From Alphaproteobacteria bacterium (lineage in GTDB: Bacteria > Pseudomonadota > Alphaproteobacteria > Rhizobiales > Xanthobacteraceae), in assembly GCA_016869215.1 (NCBI GenBank), contig VGEP01000003.1:124001-188000 (forward strand): a stretch of 64,000 bases of DNA, read 5' to 3'. The position numbers and the translations under genes were made by a program. How positions within the stretch are numbered: the stretch's first letter is position 1; each line of letters begins with the position of its first letter. This document shows positions 33,899-41,900 of the stretch, in pieces. The notes beneath the pieces are model-generated. The model was given only the letters and a program-made list of their open reading frames with translations, was not told the origin of the DNA and made no database searches.

Positions 33899-34603
33899 TC
33901 AGTCCCTGCTGACCTCGCCCATCCTCCGCGCCTCGACAAGAAGACGAACGAGATCGAGGTCGAACGGCTCATCGATATCCAGCGATCGTTCGGGCGGCAT
34001 CAAGTAACCGGCTGCGTTGTCGAAGAACGAGCGGTCGGCGTCAAGATCGCCCGCAGAGATTACGTAGATGGCCCCGTTCGGGACTACGAGCTCCGGAAGG
34101 TCCTGCCGCCGTACCGGAACTTGCGTCTCGAGCGGAGCGCGGCGCAGCAAACGCCCGTCGTCGCCCATGCTGAACATCCACGCGGGGTTCGCCTTGGTTC
34201 TCGTGACGCTGACAACCGGACAGCCTCGTTCGTTGTGAAGCGCGAGACAGGCCCGGATGTCAGCCGCGGTGCGCAGAGGCGAGGTAGGTTGCAGGACGAC
34301 GACCGTGTCAACCTGGAAGCCCCCGGATCTGAGCGCCGAGACTGCGTGGCACACGACGGAAAGCATTGCCGCAGTGTCGCTCGACAACTCCGCGGGACGG
34401 ACAAACGGAGCTTCCGCGCCATAGGCGACTGCAGTTTCGATGATCCCACTGTCATCCGACGACACAACAATCCGGTCCAGGGAAGCGCACGCCAGTGCCG
34501 CGTCGATTGTCCAAGCAATCAGCGGCTTTCCGCCAACCGTCGCAAGGTTCTTGTGCGGAATGCCCTTCGATCCGCCACGAGCCGGAATCAGCCCCAAGAT
34601 CAA
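33899..34603 (-). CDS. legF: CMP-legionaminic acid synthetase (NeuA family)
   Basis: This 234-residue protein opens MILGLIPARGGSKGIPHKN, the CTP-binding NeuA motif. VVVLQPTSPLRTAADIRACL and PVVSVTRTKANPAWMF are family blocks, and the C-terminal PERSLDIDEPFDLDLVR is the usual closing motif with metal-binding Asp residues. It activates the legionaminic acid made by LegI to the CMP form used by transferases. It sits between the acetyltransferase LegH and the second amidotransferase on the same strand, in a full Leg block. Pseudaminic acid would be activated by the SpsF-type gene at 23076, so the two are distinct synthetases. Confidence 0.88.
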   Translation of the reverse strand: MILGLIPARGGSKGIPHKNLATVGGKPLIAWTIDAALACASLDRIVVSSDDSGIIETAVAYGAEAPFVRPAELSSDTAAMLSVVCHAVSALRSGGFQVDTVVVLQPTSPLRTAADIRACLALHNERGCPVVSVTRTKANPAWMFSMGDDGRLLRRAPLETQVPVRRQDLPELVVPNGAIYVISAGDLDADRSFFDNAAGYLMPPERSLDIDEPFDLDLVRLLVEARRMGEVSRD

Positions 34604-34639
34604 TTTCGGGCCTCGTGGATTCCGCGACCACAGCGCGCG

Positions 34640-35299
34640 TCAGCGAATAAGCGATCTTGCATCCGCACGTCCGATGCTTCGCGCCGGCACGCCCACGACG
34701 GTGCTTCCAGACTCGACGTTCGAAACCACAGCAGCACCCGCCCCCACGACGACCTCGTCGCCGATGCGCCTGCCCTGAATCACGCTTGCGCCGCTGCCGA
34801 TATGGCTCACCGCACCGACGATCACATCGCCGGATAGCGCCGCGCCCGGTCCGACATGGACGTGATCGCCCAGGCATGTGTCATGATCGACGATCGCGCC
34901 GGTGTTGACGATCGAATTGGCCCCGATCCGGACGCCCGTCTGCACGACTGCACCAGCCATGATCTGCGCACCCTCTCCCATCGACACGTGCGACGCCACG
35001 ATGGCGCGGGGATGAACGATCGAAGCGAACGAAAATCCGGCAGACTTGAACTTCACAAACACATCGCGCCGCGCGTGCGGCGACCCCGTCGAACCGACGC
35101 CGTTGACCAGAACAAAGTCTCGCGGATTGCGCGCCAACAAGTCCTTGTCATCGCCGATCCGCTCGATCCCTTCCAGCACGCCGAAGGCCCGCTCGATCTC
35201 CGGCGTGACAAAGCCCGTGAGCAACACGCCACACGCCTGCATCGCATCTGCGACAACCCGCGCATGCCCGCCCGCTCCGATGATCACCACTTGCGGCAC
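34640..35299 (-). CDS. legH: LegH/NeuD-type sugar O- or N-acetyltransferase
   Basis: This 219-residue protein has an N-terminal Rossmann-like part (VVIIGAGGHARVVADAM) and a C-terminal left-handed beta-helix of hexapeptide repeats: VQTGVRIGANSIVNTGAIVDHD, DHVHVGPGAALSGDV and DEVVVGAGAAVVSNVES. His of VDHD is the likely catalytic residue. This is the PglD/NeuD/LegH group, which N-acetylates a UDP- or GDP-4-amino sugar or O-acetylates sialic-type acids. Between legF and legI it is the best candidate for the acetyltransferase giving the N,N'-diacetylated sugar in legionaminic acid synthesis. A NeuD-like O-acetylation role is the alternative. Confidence 0.8.
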   Translation of the reverse strand: MPQVVIIGAGGHARVVADAMQACGVLLTGFVTPEIERAFGVLEGIERIGDDKDLLARNPRDFVLVNGVGSTGSPHARRDVFVKFKSAGFSFASIVHPRAIVASHVSMGEGAQIMAGAVVQTGVRIGANSIVNTGAIVDHDTCLGDHVHVGPGAALSGDVIVGAVSHIGSGASVIQGRRIGDEVVVGAGAAVVSNVESGSTVVGVPARSIGRADARSLIR

Positions 35300-35316
35300 C
35301 GCATGGCCCTCAAATA

Positions 35317-36318
35317 TCAGGCGATATCCTCGGCCAGGATCGGCTGATCGACGTCACGCGATCTTCGGAGCCGGCGCCCGACCGGATCGACATCGGGGGC
35401 AAGCCCCGTAGCCGGCCGCTTCAGAACGACGTCGGCCGGTGTCAGCACCTTGCCGGCCTCCAAAGGTCTCGCCGCGTGCCAACTCCGGCGCACCAGCCGC
35501 GCGGTTTCGATCTCTGCGGCCACAGGCTGCTTGACGCCATCGCCCAAGGCAGCCTCGACCGCCCGGATTTTTTCAATCATGGACTTCAATTCGGACGGTT
35601 CGAGCGACGCGCGGTGGTCAGGCCCTGGCAGCCGACGGTCGAGCGTGAAATGCTTTTCAATCATAACAGCGCCGAGCGCAACAGCGGCGATGGCGATATG
35701 ATCGCCGACGCTATGATCGGAATATCCGACCGGAAGCCGTAGGGAATCGCGCATCGTCGTCATCGCCCGCAAATTGACCGCGTCGACGGGCGCAGGATAC
35801 AGCGAAGTGCAATGAAGGACGGTGATTTCGCTCGCGCCGGCTGTCTTTAGTGCCAACACCGCCTTCTGCACTTCTTCCAAGGTGCCCATTCCGGTCGACA
35901 GCGCAACCGGCACACCGAGCGCCCCGGCTCGGCGCAGCATCGGGAGATTGGTCAACTCGCCGGACGGTATCTTGATCAGTCGCATACCCTCGTCGATCAA
36001 CGGCTCAAGCCACTCCACGTCGAAGACCGTGCACAGAAAACCCACTCCGTAATCGCGGCATGTACATGCGAGCCCGCGGAAGTCGAGAAGACGAAGCTCA
36101 AGACTGTTGAGCAGCGCGATCTGATCGGTCTCCCCGGTGTTGGCGTTCTGGTAAGCCGCAGTGGAAGTCCCGCGCGCCACAAGACTCTTGGCCGAGAACG
36201 CCTGAAACTTGACGATGTCTGCGCCGGCATTGGCGGCCGCAGCGATCATCTCCCGTGCACGGCCTACATCGCCGTTGTGGTTCACACCTGCCTCGGCGAT
36301 GACGACAGTCATCGTCAC
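35317..36318 (-). CDS. legI: N,N'-diacetyllegionaminic acid synthase
   Basis: This 333-residue NeuB-family enzyme begins MTMTVVIAEAGVNHNGDVG; a second ATG two codons later is also possible. DIVKFQAFSAKSLV, FLCTVFDVEWLEPL, IKIPSGELTNLPML, LHCTSLYPAPVDAVNLRAM, VGYSDHS and IEKHFTLDRRLPGPDH mark a LegI/NeuB-type synthase, distinct from the PseI-type gene at 17722. It condenses the 6-deoxy-diacetamido-mannose formed by LegG with PEP. The last 70 residues are a SAF domain (RLVRRSWHAARPLEAG). The start overlaps the LegG stop by four bases. Both synthases in the window therefore use PEP but for different sugars. Confidence 0.9.
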   Translation of the reverse strand: MTMTVVIAEAGVNHNGDVGRAREMIAAAANAGADIVKFQAFSAKSLVARGTSTAAYQNANTGETDQIALLNSLELRLLDFRGLACTCRDYGVGFLCTVFDVEWLEPLIDEGMRLIKIPSGELTNLPMLRRAGALGVPVALSTGMGTLEEVQKAVLALKTAGASEITVLHCTSLYPAPVDAVNLRAMTTMRDSLRLPVGYSDHSVGDHIAIAAVALGAVMIEKHFTLDRRLPGPDHRASLEPSELKSMIEKIRAVEAALGDGVKQPVAAEIETARLVRRSWHAARPLEAGKVLTPADVVLKRPATGLAPDVDPVGRRLRRSRDVDQPILAEDIA

Positions 36319-37475
36319 GCTGCCTTTACGTCGACGAACCGCTTTATGAGAAGCGCTCGCGGGTCGGGCAATCCTGCGAGCACCTCGACGACTCGCTCAG
36401 CAGCGTGGCCGTCGCCGTACGGATTGACGGAGGGCCGCCGCCCGCGCGCCAGCGCCGTCTCAATGGCTTCAAGGATGGCAGCGCGCGCGGCCCGGCAATT
36501 GATCACGGAGTCCGCTCTGAGCCGGCCCTTTTGGCGGTTTCCGATATCGACCGTGGGAATCCCGAAGCTGGGCGCCTCAAGAAGGCCACTCGACGAGTTG
36601 CCGACGATCACATCCATATGGGTGAGCGCGGAGAAGTATCTTTCCGCACCCAGAGTATCGACGACCCTTGCCATCGGATGACCAGCTGCAAACGCTTCGA
36701 TTCGCTCGTCGATTTGACGAGCGTTCGGATCTGCGTTGGAACCGGTGAACAGTATCGCGATATCAGGGCCCAGCGAACTTAGGGCGGCAAGCAACTCGTT
36801 CAGATCGGCCAGCGTGTCCGCCGCAAGGGTCTCGGGGTGAAAGCTGACGACCAGATTTGCCGCCCTCGGCGAGATGCCGACTGCCTCAAAGAACGCATCG
36901 CGTGACAACACGGGCGTAATGCGGATGAGATCGATACCGGGGCTGCCCGTGACGTGAATGCGCTCGTTTTCCTCTCCCAATTGCCGCAGCCGCTGGGCCG
37001 AATTCGCGTTGGTCGGGAAGTGGACGTGCGCCATCTTCGAAATCGAGTGCCTGAACGCGTCATCGAAGGCACCTTCGGTGACGTCGCCACCAGCGATATG
37101 CGCGATCGGAAGGCGCGCGATCGTTGCCGCAAGCGCGGCTGCCATAATCTCATAACGGTCGCCAAGCACCAGAACGATATCCGGTTTCAAACGAACGAAG
37201 ACATCGGCCATTCCGTCCAGCGCGCGCGCAACGCTCCGGATTATCGACGCAGAATCGTCACGACCGATAGCCATGTCGATTTCGGCGGCCACGTCAAAGC
37301 CATCGCCGCGAACACGCGCCGCCGTTCCCTTGACCCCCAGTGCGAGATGCTGCCCGGTCAGGACAAGCTGCAACCGAAAACGCGGATCGCCACGAAGCAA
37401 TCGCAGCACCGGTACAAGCAGTCCGTAGTCCGCTCGCCCTCCCGACACCACGCAAACGGACAGGGGCCGAGTCAT
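36315..37475 (-). CDS. legG: Hydrolysing UDP-sugar 2-epimerase (LegG/NeuC type)
   Basis: This 386-residue GT-B-like protein starts MTRPLSVCVVSGGRADYG. LVLTGQHLALGVKG, VLVLGDRYEIMAAALAA, AHIAGGDVTEGAFDDAFRHS, VTGSPGIDLI and IVGNSSSGLLEAPSFGIPTV are the conserved blocks, including the catalytic Asp/Glu/His residues of NeuC-like epimerases. It removes UDP (or GDP) from the bacillosamine-type sugar and inverts C2 to give the diacetamido-trideoxy-mannose substrate of LegI. ATG 37475 overlaps the stop of legC, and its own stop overlaps the LegI start; both junctions are four bases. A longer upstream reading frame is ignored because the fold begins at this Met. Confidence 0.9.
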   Translation of the reverse strand: MTRPLSVCVVSGGRADYGLLVPVLRLLRGDPRFRLQLVLTGQHLALGVKGTAARVRGDGFDVAAEIDMAIGRDDSASIIRSVARALDGMADVFVRLKPDIVLVLGDRYEIMAAALAATIARLPIAHIAGGDVTEGAFDDAFRHSISKMAHVHFPTNANSAQRLRQLGEENERIHVTGSPGIDLIRITPVLSRDAFFEAVGISPRAANLVVSFHPETLAADTLADLNELLAALSSLGPDIAILFTGSNADPNARQIDERIEAFAAGHPMARVVDTLGAERYFSALTHMDVIVGNSSSGLLEAPSFGIPTVDIGNRQKGRLRADSVINCRAARAAILEAIETALARGRRPSVNPYGDGHAAERVVEVLAGLPDPRALLIKRFVDVKAA

Positions 37476-38683
37476 GCGGACGCCAGGAATGGGCTCGACG
37501 GCAGACAGACGATGCGCTGTGCAAGACTTTCGGTCACGGGCAGCGGCGCCGTTGGATTGTCGGCATACATCGGAAGCTGGTGGAGCGGAGTCCACGCGGG
37601 ACGGGTCTTCAGGCCGGCGTCATTGGTTGCCGAAAGGATCGGTTCGAGCATGGGCTCGTTGCCGCGATCCAGGATCAGCGCGATCAGCCAGCGGTTGCTG
37701 TCCGCAAAGCTCGCATCCGAAAAGATGCGAGCCCCGCCCAATCCAGAAAATGCATCGGCATAGCGCCGCCAAAGCCGCTTCTTTGCGTCCAACATCGGTG
37801 CCAGACGCTCAAGCTGGGCCAGGCCAAGCGCGGCGTTGACGTTGGGAAGACGATAGTTCCAACCGATCTCATCATGATTGAAGGCCCAACGGTGGGGCAG
37901 CTTCGCCGTGGTTGTCAGATGATGGGTGCGTCGCGCGATCTCCCGATCGCCGGTCAGAATTGCCCCGCCGCCGCCCGACGTAACGATCTTGTTGCCATTG
38001 AAGCTGAGCGTCGCGACCGGCGCGAGCGATCCACACGCCTTTTCCTTGTAACGACTGCCAAGCGCTTCGGTGGCGTCCTCCACGACGAAAAGGCCATATC
38101 GCTTTGCAACATCGAGCATCGGATCGAAATCCACCGGATGGCCGAACACGTGAACCGGCAGCAGTCCGAAGATTCGGCGACCGGATTCGCGATTGATCAG
38201 CTCGCCCGCGCGCCGGTCCGCAATGCGCGCGAGGTGAGCGTCCAAGGCCGCGGGATCGATGCCAAGCGTTGTTTCGTCGACATCGACAAAATGCGGAACG
38301 CCGCCTGCGTGGACGACGGCATTTGCACTGGCCACGAATGTCAGTGCGGGAAGAATCACCTCTTCACCGGGCTTCAGTCCCGAGACCACCAGCGCGACCT
38401 GCAGCGCTACGGTGCCACTGCAAACCGCGACCGCATAGGGAACGTCGCAAGCTCGCGCGAGCCGCTGCTCAAACCGCTCGACATAGGCACCGGCATAGGA
38501 CACCCAGCCCGTATCGATGCAGTCGACGAGATACTCGCGCTCACGGCCGGTGAAGCTGGGCTCGTGAAGGGCGGCACCGGTCGTTCCCGGCGGCAAGGCG
38601 CGGCAGATCCGGTCCACCACCTCCAACGCGTAGGCGTTGGGCCTTGCCGACTCGACGGAAGCAGATTGAAGCGGCGTCGTCAT
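37472..38683 (-). CDS. legC: LegC-type sugar aminotransferase (PLP)
   Basis: This 403-residue DegT/DnrJ/EryC1 enzyme contains HEPSFTGREREYLVDCIDTGWVSYAG near residue 40, CSGTVALQVALVVSGLKPGEEV, VVEDATEALGSRY and LSFNGNKIVTSGGGG with the PLP-binding Lys. That NGNKIVTSGGGG form and the N-terminal stretch are typical of LegC rather than PseC. It would aminate the 4-keto-6-deoxy sugar made by LegB, placing the amino group in the bacillosamine configuration. It lies 35 bases after the large protein at 38719, and its stop overlaps the legG start. It is the second DegT-family aminotransferase in the window. Confidence 0.88.
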   Translation of the reverse strand: MTTPLQSASVESARPNAYALEVVDRICRALPPGTTGAALHEPSFTGREREYLVDCIDTGWVSYAGAYVERFEQRLARACDVPYAVAVCSGTVALQVALVVSGLKPGEEVILPALTFVASANAVVHAGGVPHFVDVDETTLGIDPAALDAHLARIADRRAGELINRESGRRIFGLLPVHVFGHPVDFDPMLDVAKRYGLFVVEDATEALGSRYKEKACGSLAPVATLSFNGNKIVTSGGGGAILTGDREIARRTHHLTTTAKLPHRWAFNHDEIGWNYRLPNVNAALGLAQLERLAPMLDAKKRLWRRYADAFSGLGGARIFSDASFADSNRWLIALILDRGNEPMLEPILSATNDAGLKTRPAWTPLHQLPMYADNPTAPLPVTESLAQRIVCLPSSPFLASA

Positions 38684-38718
38684 ACGTTTTCCGATCGCTG
38701 TCCGTCAGCCGCGGCCAA

Positions 38719-40194
38719 TCAAACCGCCCGTTCAAGGCCGGTGGCGGGGCGCTCTACCGCAAGATTCGCAACCAGCCGTTCGGCCGCGTCGTCCACCACC
38801 GTCTGCTCGACCACGTCCGGCTTGTTGAAATCGAACGATCCCATGTCGAAAGAATTGTCGATGATCGCCTGCAACAGGCGTGCCGCGTCCGCCTTCGCCT
38901 TCACGCTATCGACGCCGTCGATCAGGACGCGACGCAGCGCCGTCGCAAGGTCCTCCTCGCGTTCGATCACCGTGACATGGGGCAAGACGTTGTACAGGTT
39001 GTGCCGACCGAAACTGATCACCGGCTTGCCCATGATCGCGGCTTCGAGACCGGCCGTTCCGGTGATGGTGGCGACGGCATCCGCCTTGCGAACCACCTCG
39101 GGCCCAAGCTCCAGAAGGTCGAGCAGGACAACGTTCTTGAACTCGCGAATCTGGTCGTAGAAATTGTCCGGTCGCCGCCCCTGGGTCTGATAGGTCTCCT
39201 TGACCGCCAGCGTGTAACCGGCCGGCAGATCGCGGGCGAGCGAAGCGATCGCCCAGAGCTGCGAAAAATACTCCGGCGAAGCGGTTTGCAGCGACGACTC
39301 CGGCTCGGCGTGAAGCGGAAAGAACACGAACGGCCGGCCTTCCAAATCGGAGAGCCTAGAAACGCGCGGTCCCGTCAGATCGCGCGTGCTCTTCCAGCGC
39401 CGCCAATAGAACAGCATCTCTTCGGTCATGTAGTAGCCTTTGGCCTTCTCGTAGCCTCGCAAGCGCCAATAGGCGTGCTTGGCCACCATCCGGCCCATGT
39501 CGTAGAGCGCCCGCGGCAGCCCCATCTCGCGCATGAACGTGACGCGATACTGCATGTGGGAGTCGTAGGGTGCGACGACATCGCGGAGCGGAGCTGTTGC
39601 GATCGAGCGGTAGGCGCGGGCAATGGCCTCGGACTCGAAATACTCGTTCTCACACCAGTAGTGATAGTGCTTGTAGCGCGAACCGATGATCGCCCGAGAA
39701 GAAATGCCGTGCAGCCGCGCGACCGACTGCGATTCCTTGTTGCCGTTGAGATTGAGCGTAATGCTCTTCTCCCTGAACTCGCGCTCCCAGAACGCAAACC
39801 TCATGTTGTAGGCGTGCAGCAGTTGGGTTGCGGTCGAGTTTTCCGAATATCGCGAGCGCGGGTGCCGAAAGCCGCCAAGCGAAAAACCGCGGCCGAAATG
39901 CCGGTTGGTCAGGACGAACGTGCCGTAGGTCGTGCCGAGACGCGCCTCGTTGCGCCGGGCCTCTTCGAGAATTTCGCGGGATTCGGAAACTGGGGCGGTG
40001 GCGACATTCATCAAATCGCGAAGGCTGGTCACCGTGTCGAACAGGCCCGTCCCGCGTGAGGAATAGTATTCGCGCACCTGTTCGGTCGAACAATACAGAT
40101 GCAGCGTGCTGCCGTGCTTTTCCTTCAACACGCGCGCCAAGCCGAGCAGCAGGCCGCGAAATTCGGAGCGGGCGTTGAAGGCGATGGATTTCAT
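38719..40194 (-). CDS. Capsule-polysaccharide-transferase-like protein (third of this kind)
   Basis: This 491-residue protein starts MKSIAFNARSEFRGLLLGLA. RPFVFFPLHAEPESSLQT, GYTLAVKETYQTQGRRP and KADAVATITGTAGLEAAIMGKPVISFG in the second half resemble KpsC/CapZ-type capsule transferases and CDP-glycerol-like glycosyltransferases. The first 200 residues contain an unusual HGISSRAIIGSRYKHYHYW region of unknown role. It is the first gene of the minus-strand run that continues through the legionaminic genes and is divergent from the hydrolase at 40308. It is a candidate legionaminic acid transferase, which is inference from position. ATG 40194 was chosen over upstream extension because the family N-terminus begins there. 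Confidence 0.65.
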   Translation of the reverse strand: MKSIAFNARSEFRGLLLGLARVLKEKHGSTLHLYCSTEQVREYYSSRGTGLFDTVTSLRDLMNVATAPVSESREILEEARRNEARLGTTYGTFVLTNRHFGRGFSLGGFRHPRSRYSENSTATQLLHAYNMRFAFWEREFREKSITLNLNGNKESQSVARLHGISSRAIIGSRYKHYHYWCENEYFESEAIARAYRSIATAPLRDVVAPYDSHMQYRVTFMREMGLPRALYDMGRMVAKHAYWRLRGYEKAKGYYMTEEMLFYWRRWKSTRDLTGPRVSRLSDLEGRPFVFFPLHAEPESSLQTASPEYFSQLWAIASLARDLPAGYTLAVKETYQTQGRRPDNFYDQIREFKNVVLLDLLELGPEVVRKADAVATITGTAGLEAAIMGKPVISFGRHNLYNVLPHVTVIEREEDLATALRRVLIDGVDSVKAKADAARLLQAIIDNSFDMGSFDFNKPDVVEQTVVDDAAERLVANLAVERPATGLERAV

Positions 40195-40250
40195 ACGCTC
40201 GTTCAACTCGACGGCGTTGGGCGGTCGGTGATATGTTTCCGGCCGCGGAC

Positions 40251-40266
40251 GCGTACGGTAGTACGC
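40251..40266. promoter_or_regulatory. Palindrome in the divergent promoter region
   Basis: GCGTAC-GGTA-GTACGC is a perfect six-base inverted repeat with a four-base spacer. It lies midway in the 113-base gap between the minus-strand leg run (start 40194) and the plus-strand hydrolase (start 40308). That placement suits an operator that affects both promoters. No clear sigma-70 boxes were identified beside it. The binding protein is unknown. Confidence 0.4.
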
Positions 40267-40307
40267 GGGCGGCAACGATCCGACGAGCGCTCCGCGGCAA
40301 CCGACCA

Positions 40308-41900
40308 GTGTCCAAGAACGCCATCTTCTTTCTGATTGACGCCCTGCGATACGACACGGTCGCGGATCTCGCGGCGGCGCGCGATCTGATTCCCAATATC
40401 GCCGCACTTGCGGAGCGGGGCATCGTGCGACGGGCCGTGGCCAACGCGCAATCGACGCAGATGGTCATGCCTGCGATCTACAGTCTCACCTACCCGCTCG
40501 ACTACGACGGCTACAACACCGGCATCCGCAACCGCCCCAAGAGTTTCGTCGAAGTCCTGCGCGAAGCCGGCTACGACACGCATCTCGCGGCGTCCTGCAA
40601 CCAGCTCGGCGTGACCCACGGCTACGATCGGGGCTTTGCACATCGGCACACCAGTGTCGATTGCCGCCACATCCTCGAATATCTCATCAACAAGGTGTTG
40701 AGTTACGAGCTCGATCTGTGGCGGAGCGGCGAACGAAGCGAAGCGGACACCATCGCGGTGCTGCAACGAGAGCTGAGCCTGCTGCTCGACGCCGTCGCCG
40801 AGCTTGCGGCGGGCCGCGAGGCCAGGATCTGGTCGCCGCGCCTGCGCCGCATCAACGGAAGACTTGCCGCCGGATGCCCGGCGGAGAAGGATCTGCTGAT
40901 GCGCTCCCCCCAGGCGGTCCTGCGCAAGCTCACGCGAATCCCGGCAGGTCTGTACTGGCGCTACCTTGGACGCACCGATACCCGCGGACTGCTGCTCGCC
41001 CGCGCCGCCGAAAGCGTGCGCTGGCGCACCCGCACCTGGATTGCGCCGACGCGGTTCCCGTTCCTGCTGATGAGCTACTACGAGACCAAGGCCGACGCGG
41101 TCATCGCCGGCGTCCGCGCCATCGTCCGTCAGGCTCCGCGGCCGTGGTATGTCCATCTGCATGTCATGGACGTGCACGACTGCCGTTCGCTGAGCCGGCC
41201 TCTCTTCGTCCTGAAGTCGCTGCGCTTTCTGCCGCGCTGGCTGCGCGCCCGGAGCGCCGGAAAAACCAGCCGCCATTTCACCTACGATCTCGCCCTGATG
41301 GCGGTCGACCACGAGTTCGGAAAGCTCGTCGACGAGTTGAAGCGCAACGGACAGGTCGACGACACCGTGATCCTCATCACCGGCGACCACGGATCGTCTT
41401 GGGCCGAAAGCCCCCGCGCCAAGCAGCCCATCGCGGGCCGCACGCACTACGAGGACATCGAGGTTCCGATCGTGGTCTTCGGCGACGGCCGCCGCCCGAG
41501 CGACCAGGGCATGATCGACAGCATGGGCATTTCCGCAACGCTTCTCGACACCCTCGGCCTGCCGCCGCACGCGAGCTTCAAGGGCCGCTCGATGTTCGGT
41601 CCCGGCCGCAAGGCTGTCATCACCGAGACCGCCGGTGCGGGCAACGCCGATCTGGAGCGGCGCGACCTGCATTTCACCGTGACCGGGCCGACGCACAAGC
41701 TGATGGCCGTCCTGAAAGGCAACCGCCTTTCGGCGCGCGCACTTTACGACCTCGTCGCGGACCCCAAGGAATTGCGCAACGTCGCCGAGGACCCCGCCAA
41801 TTCGCCGATCGTGGACTCTCTGATGCGTCATCTTCGGGAGGAGCGCTTCGAACTGTTCAAGATGCGCGGCCTGGATATGCAGCGGGAAGCCGTCAGTTGA
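40308..41900 (+). CDS. Alkaline-phosphatase/sulfatase-superfamily hydrolase or transferase
   Basis: This 530-residue protein begins at GTG 40308 (VSKNAIFFLIDALRYDT) with the metal-binding Asp of the superfamily. NAQSTQMVMPAI near residue 44 lies where sulfatases carry the CxPSR motif; Ser or Thr is the likely nucleophile, so it need not be a formylglycine sulfatase and may be a phospho-transferase. VHLHVMDVHD and VILITGDHGSSW hold the other metal ligands, and YDLVADPKELRNVA is the usual tail. It has no clear signal peptide. It is convergent with the unknown gene at 41893, overlapping by eight bases. Its substrate may be the sulfated or phosphorylated glycan made nearby, which is inference. 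Confidence 0.75.
   Translation: MSKNAIFFLIDALRYDTVADLAAARDLIPNIAALAERGIVRRAVANAQSTQMVMPAIYSLTYPLDYDGYNTGIRNRPKSFVEVLREAGYDTHLAASCNQLGVTHGYDRGFAHRHTSVDCRHILEYLINKVLSYELDLWRSGERSEADTIAVLQRELSLLLDAVAELAAGREARIWSPRLRRINGRLAAGCPAEKDLLMRSPQAVLRKLTRIPAGLYWRYLGRTDTRGLLLARAAESVRWRTRTWIAPTRFPFLLMSYYETKADAVIAGVRAIVRQAPRPWYVHLHVMDVHDCRSLSRPLFVLKSLRFLPRWLRARSAGKTSRHFTYDLALMAVDHEFGKLVDELKRNGQVDDTVILITGDHGSSWAESPRAKQPIAGRTHYEDIEVPIVVFGDGRRPSDQGMIDSMGISATLLDTLGLPPHASFKGRSMFGPGRKAVITETAGAGNADLERRDLHFTVTGPTHKLMAVLKGNRLSARALYDLVADPKELRNVAEDPANSPIVDSLMRHLREERFELFKMRGLDMQREAVS

Noticed and set aside
13299-40194. Flagellar glycosylation island
   Set aside because: Both nonulosonic acids occur on flagella, but no flagellin, Maf or motility gene is present in the window, so a capsule or LPS role is at least as likely.
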